This document shows positions 29,420-30,411 of a DNA stretch of 30,411 bases, piece after piece (the stretch's first letter is position 1; every line of letters begins with the position of its first letter). The notes beneath the pieces were generated by a model. It was not told the DNA's origin and made no database searches. It worked only from the letters and a program-made list of their open reading frames with translations. Both the position numbers and the translations under genes were made by a program. This DNA is from Bipolaris cookei (Eukaryota > Ascomycota > Dothideomycetes > Pleosporales > Pleosporaceae): contig NRSV01000022.1 of the NCBI GenBank assembly GCA_002286855.1, forward strand, positions 369,150-399,560. The letters are read 5' to 3'.

Positions 29420-30411
29420 ACGTGTTCCACGGGCGAGCGCCGCACACGGGCGAACGCCGCACCCCACCAAACTTGCACACCTCTCCCATCTCATCGTACA
29501 ATGGCTCAACGCAGCGCTACTCTATTAGCTTCAAATGAATCAGATATTCAGCTTGCTATCTCCTCAATCAACTCTAAGCAGATTCTAAGTAATCGGAGTG
29601 CAGCTGCTATCTATAGCGTGTCTGAACGAACGATCCGCCGCCGACGCGCTGGTGTCCCTGCGCGACGCGATTGCCAGCCCAACTCAAGGAAGCTAACCCA
29701 GCTAGAAGAGGAGGTGATTGTTGGCCATATACTTGATCTGGATCAGCGTGGGTTCGCGCCTACGTACGCAGCTGTGCGCGATATGGCTGATAAGCTACTG
29801 GCTGCGCGTAGTAGCGGACGCGTTGGAGTTAACTGGCCATCTACTTTTGTCAAGCGTACAGATAGTCTTACGACGCGTTTTAATCGAGCGTATGATAGGC
29901 AGAGAGCTCTTTGTGAAGATCTGGTTCTAATTAAGAGCTGGTTTGAGCTTGTGGAGCAGACAAAGGCTAAGTACGGCATCTGCGACGAAGACGTCTACAA
30001 CTTTGACGAAGCTGGCTTTATGATGGGCAAGATTACTACTCAGCTTGTCATTACAGCGTCAGAGAGAAGAAGCCGGCCAAAGGCTATCCAGCCAGGTGGC
30101 CGAGAGTGGGTGACGTTTATCGCTGGGATTAACGCAGCTGGCTGGTCTATCCCACCGTTTCTGATCTTTACTGGCAAGTATCACCTATCTGCCTGGTACG
30201 AGGAGGCAGAGATCCCACGCGACTGGGCGATCGCAGTGAGCGATAACGGCTGGACGACTAATGAGCTAGGAGTTGAGTGGCTAAAGCACTTTGTCAAACA
30301 TACAAATGGCAAGGTTATTGGGGCACGCCGGCTGCTTATTCTTGACGGCCATGAGAGCCACCAGTCACTTGAGTTCCAAGAGCTCTGCAAGAAGAACAAT
30401 ATCTACACGCT
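29420..30411 (+). mobile_element. Element G, pogo-type transposon running off the window
   Basis: It starts ACGTGTTCCAC after a TA at 29418-29419, with the doublet GGGCGAGCGCCGC / GGGCGAACGCCGC at 17 bp. The right end lies outside the window. Only 11 bp separate its TA from that of F. Confidence 0.86.
29501..30411 (+). CDS. Pogo-type transposase, open to the window edge (element G, partial)
   Basis: The ATG at 29501 (MAQRSATLLASNESDIQLAI) opens 303 codons with no stop or frameshift to the last base. Residues 32-50 form the helix-turn-helix (RSAAAIYSVSERTIRRRR). The second DNA-binding part covers about 65-150. The catalytic domain starts with Asp169 in YNFDEAGF, and Asp282 lies in LLILDGHESH. 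The third Asp (LQPLDVG in relatives) is expected some 15 codons beyond the edge. It is the intact counterpart of decayed B. Of the transposases here it has the best chance of being functional, but the last 45 percent is unseen. Confidence 0.88.
   Translation, partial: MAQRSATLLASNESDIQLAISSINSKQILSNRSAAAIYSVSERTIRRRRAGVPARRDCQPNSRKLTQLEEEVIVGHILDLDQRGFAPTYAAVRDMADKLLAARSSGRVGVNWPSTFVKRTDSLTTRFNRAYDRQRALCEDLVLIKSWFELVEQTKAKYGICDEDVYNFDEAGFMMGKITTQLVITASERRSRPKAIQPGGREWVTFIAGINAAGWSIPPFLIFTGKYHLSAWYEEAEIPRDWAIAVSDNGWTTNELGVEWLKHFVKHTNGKVIGARRLLILDGHESHQSLEFQELCKKNNIYT

Overview
The window looks like a repeat island of a filamentous ascomycete, probably a Dothideomycete. That assignment is inference. 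It rests on short introns with fungal splice signals (GTACGT/GTAAGT starts, CTGAT or CTAAC branch-like sites), small secreted proteins, a HET-domain gene remnant, and a crowd of Fot1/pogo-type DNA transposons with TA target duplications. No bacterial operon, rRNA, tRNA or CRISPR array was seen. Two single N bases (5269 and 26384) mark probable contig joins, so structures touching them may be assembly effects.

Layout. 1-3783: an inverted repeat with arms of about 1 kb; each arm carries part of the same pogo element (A), and another pogo element (B, 968-2817) sits on the TA at the exact centre of the palindrome. 3187-5265: complete element A. 5270-6964: a mixed repeat block with a retroelement-like stretch, the 5' end of pogo element M, and the 3' end of pogo element L. 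The block recurs inverted and apparently identical at 17854-19548. L continues to 8219. 8355-8801: a spliced gene for a 128-residue secreted protein. 8802-9865: nothing recognised. 9866-12807: pogo-like element N with 92-bp terminal repeats; a 311-bp TG...CA insertion (family H) splits its transposase. 12902-13336: N-terminal stub of a Tc1-type transposase. 13337-17853: a broken hAT element (J), interrupted by an H copy and by an almost intact pogo element (I, 14862-16735). 19549-21475: retroelement LTR pieces and 137-bp tandem repeats around a spliced gene for a 277-residue secreted cysteine-rich protein (20411-21290). 21673-22230: HET-domain pseudogene. 22943-30411: four pogo elements (D, E, F, G) chained almost end to end, each using a TA at or next to the boundary of the one before. 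G has an open transposase frame to the window edge.

How it fits together. Nearly all the DNA is mobile-element sequence in nested layers, which gives a relative order of events: Tc1 stub before hAT J before pogo I; N before H; E before H. Most transposases are decayed, often by one or two stops that fit C-to-T change (CAG to TAG, CGA to TGA, TGG to TAG), as repeat-induced point mutation would give. The two secreted-protein genes are the only apparently intact host-type genes. Their position in a transposon-rich tract is typical of fungal effector candidates.

The most striking pattern is shared by seven pogo elements of different sequence (A, B, E, F, G, I, M). Each terminal repeat holds a directly repeated motif with a period of exactly 17 bp, starting 8-14 bp from the tip. 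The motif differs between families but the spacing does not.
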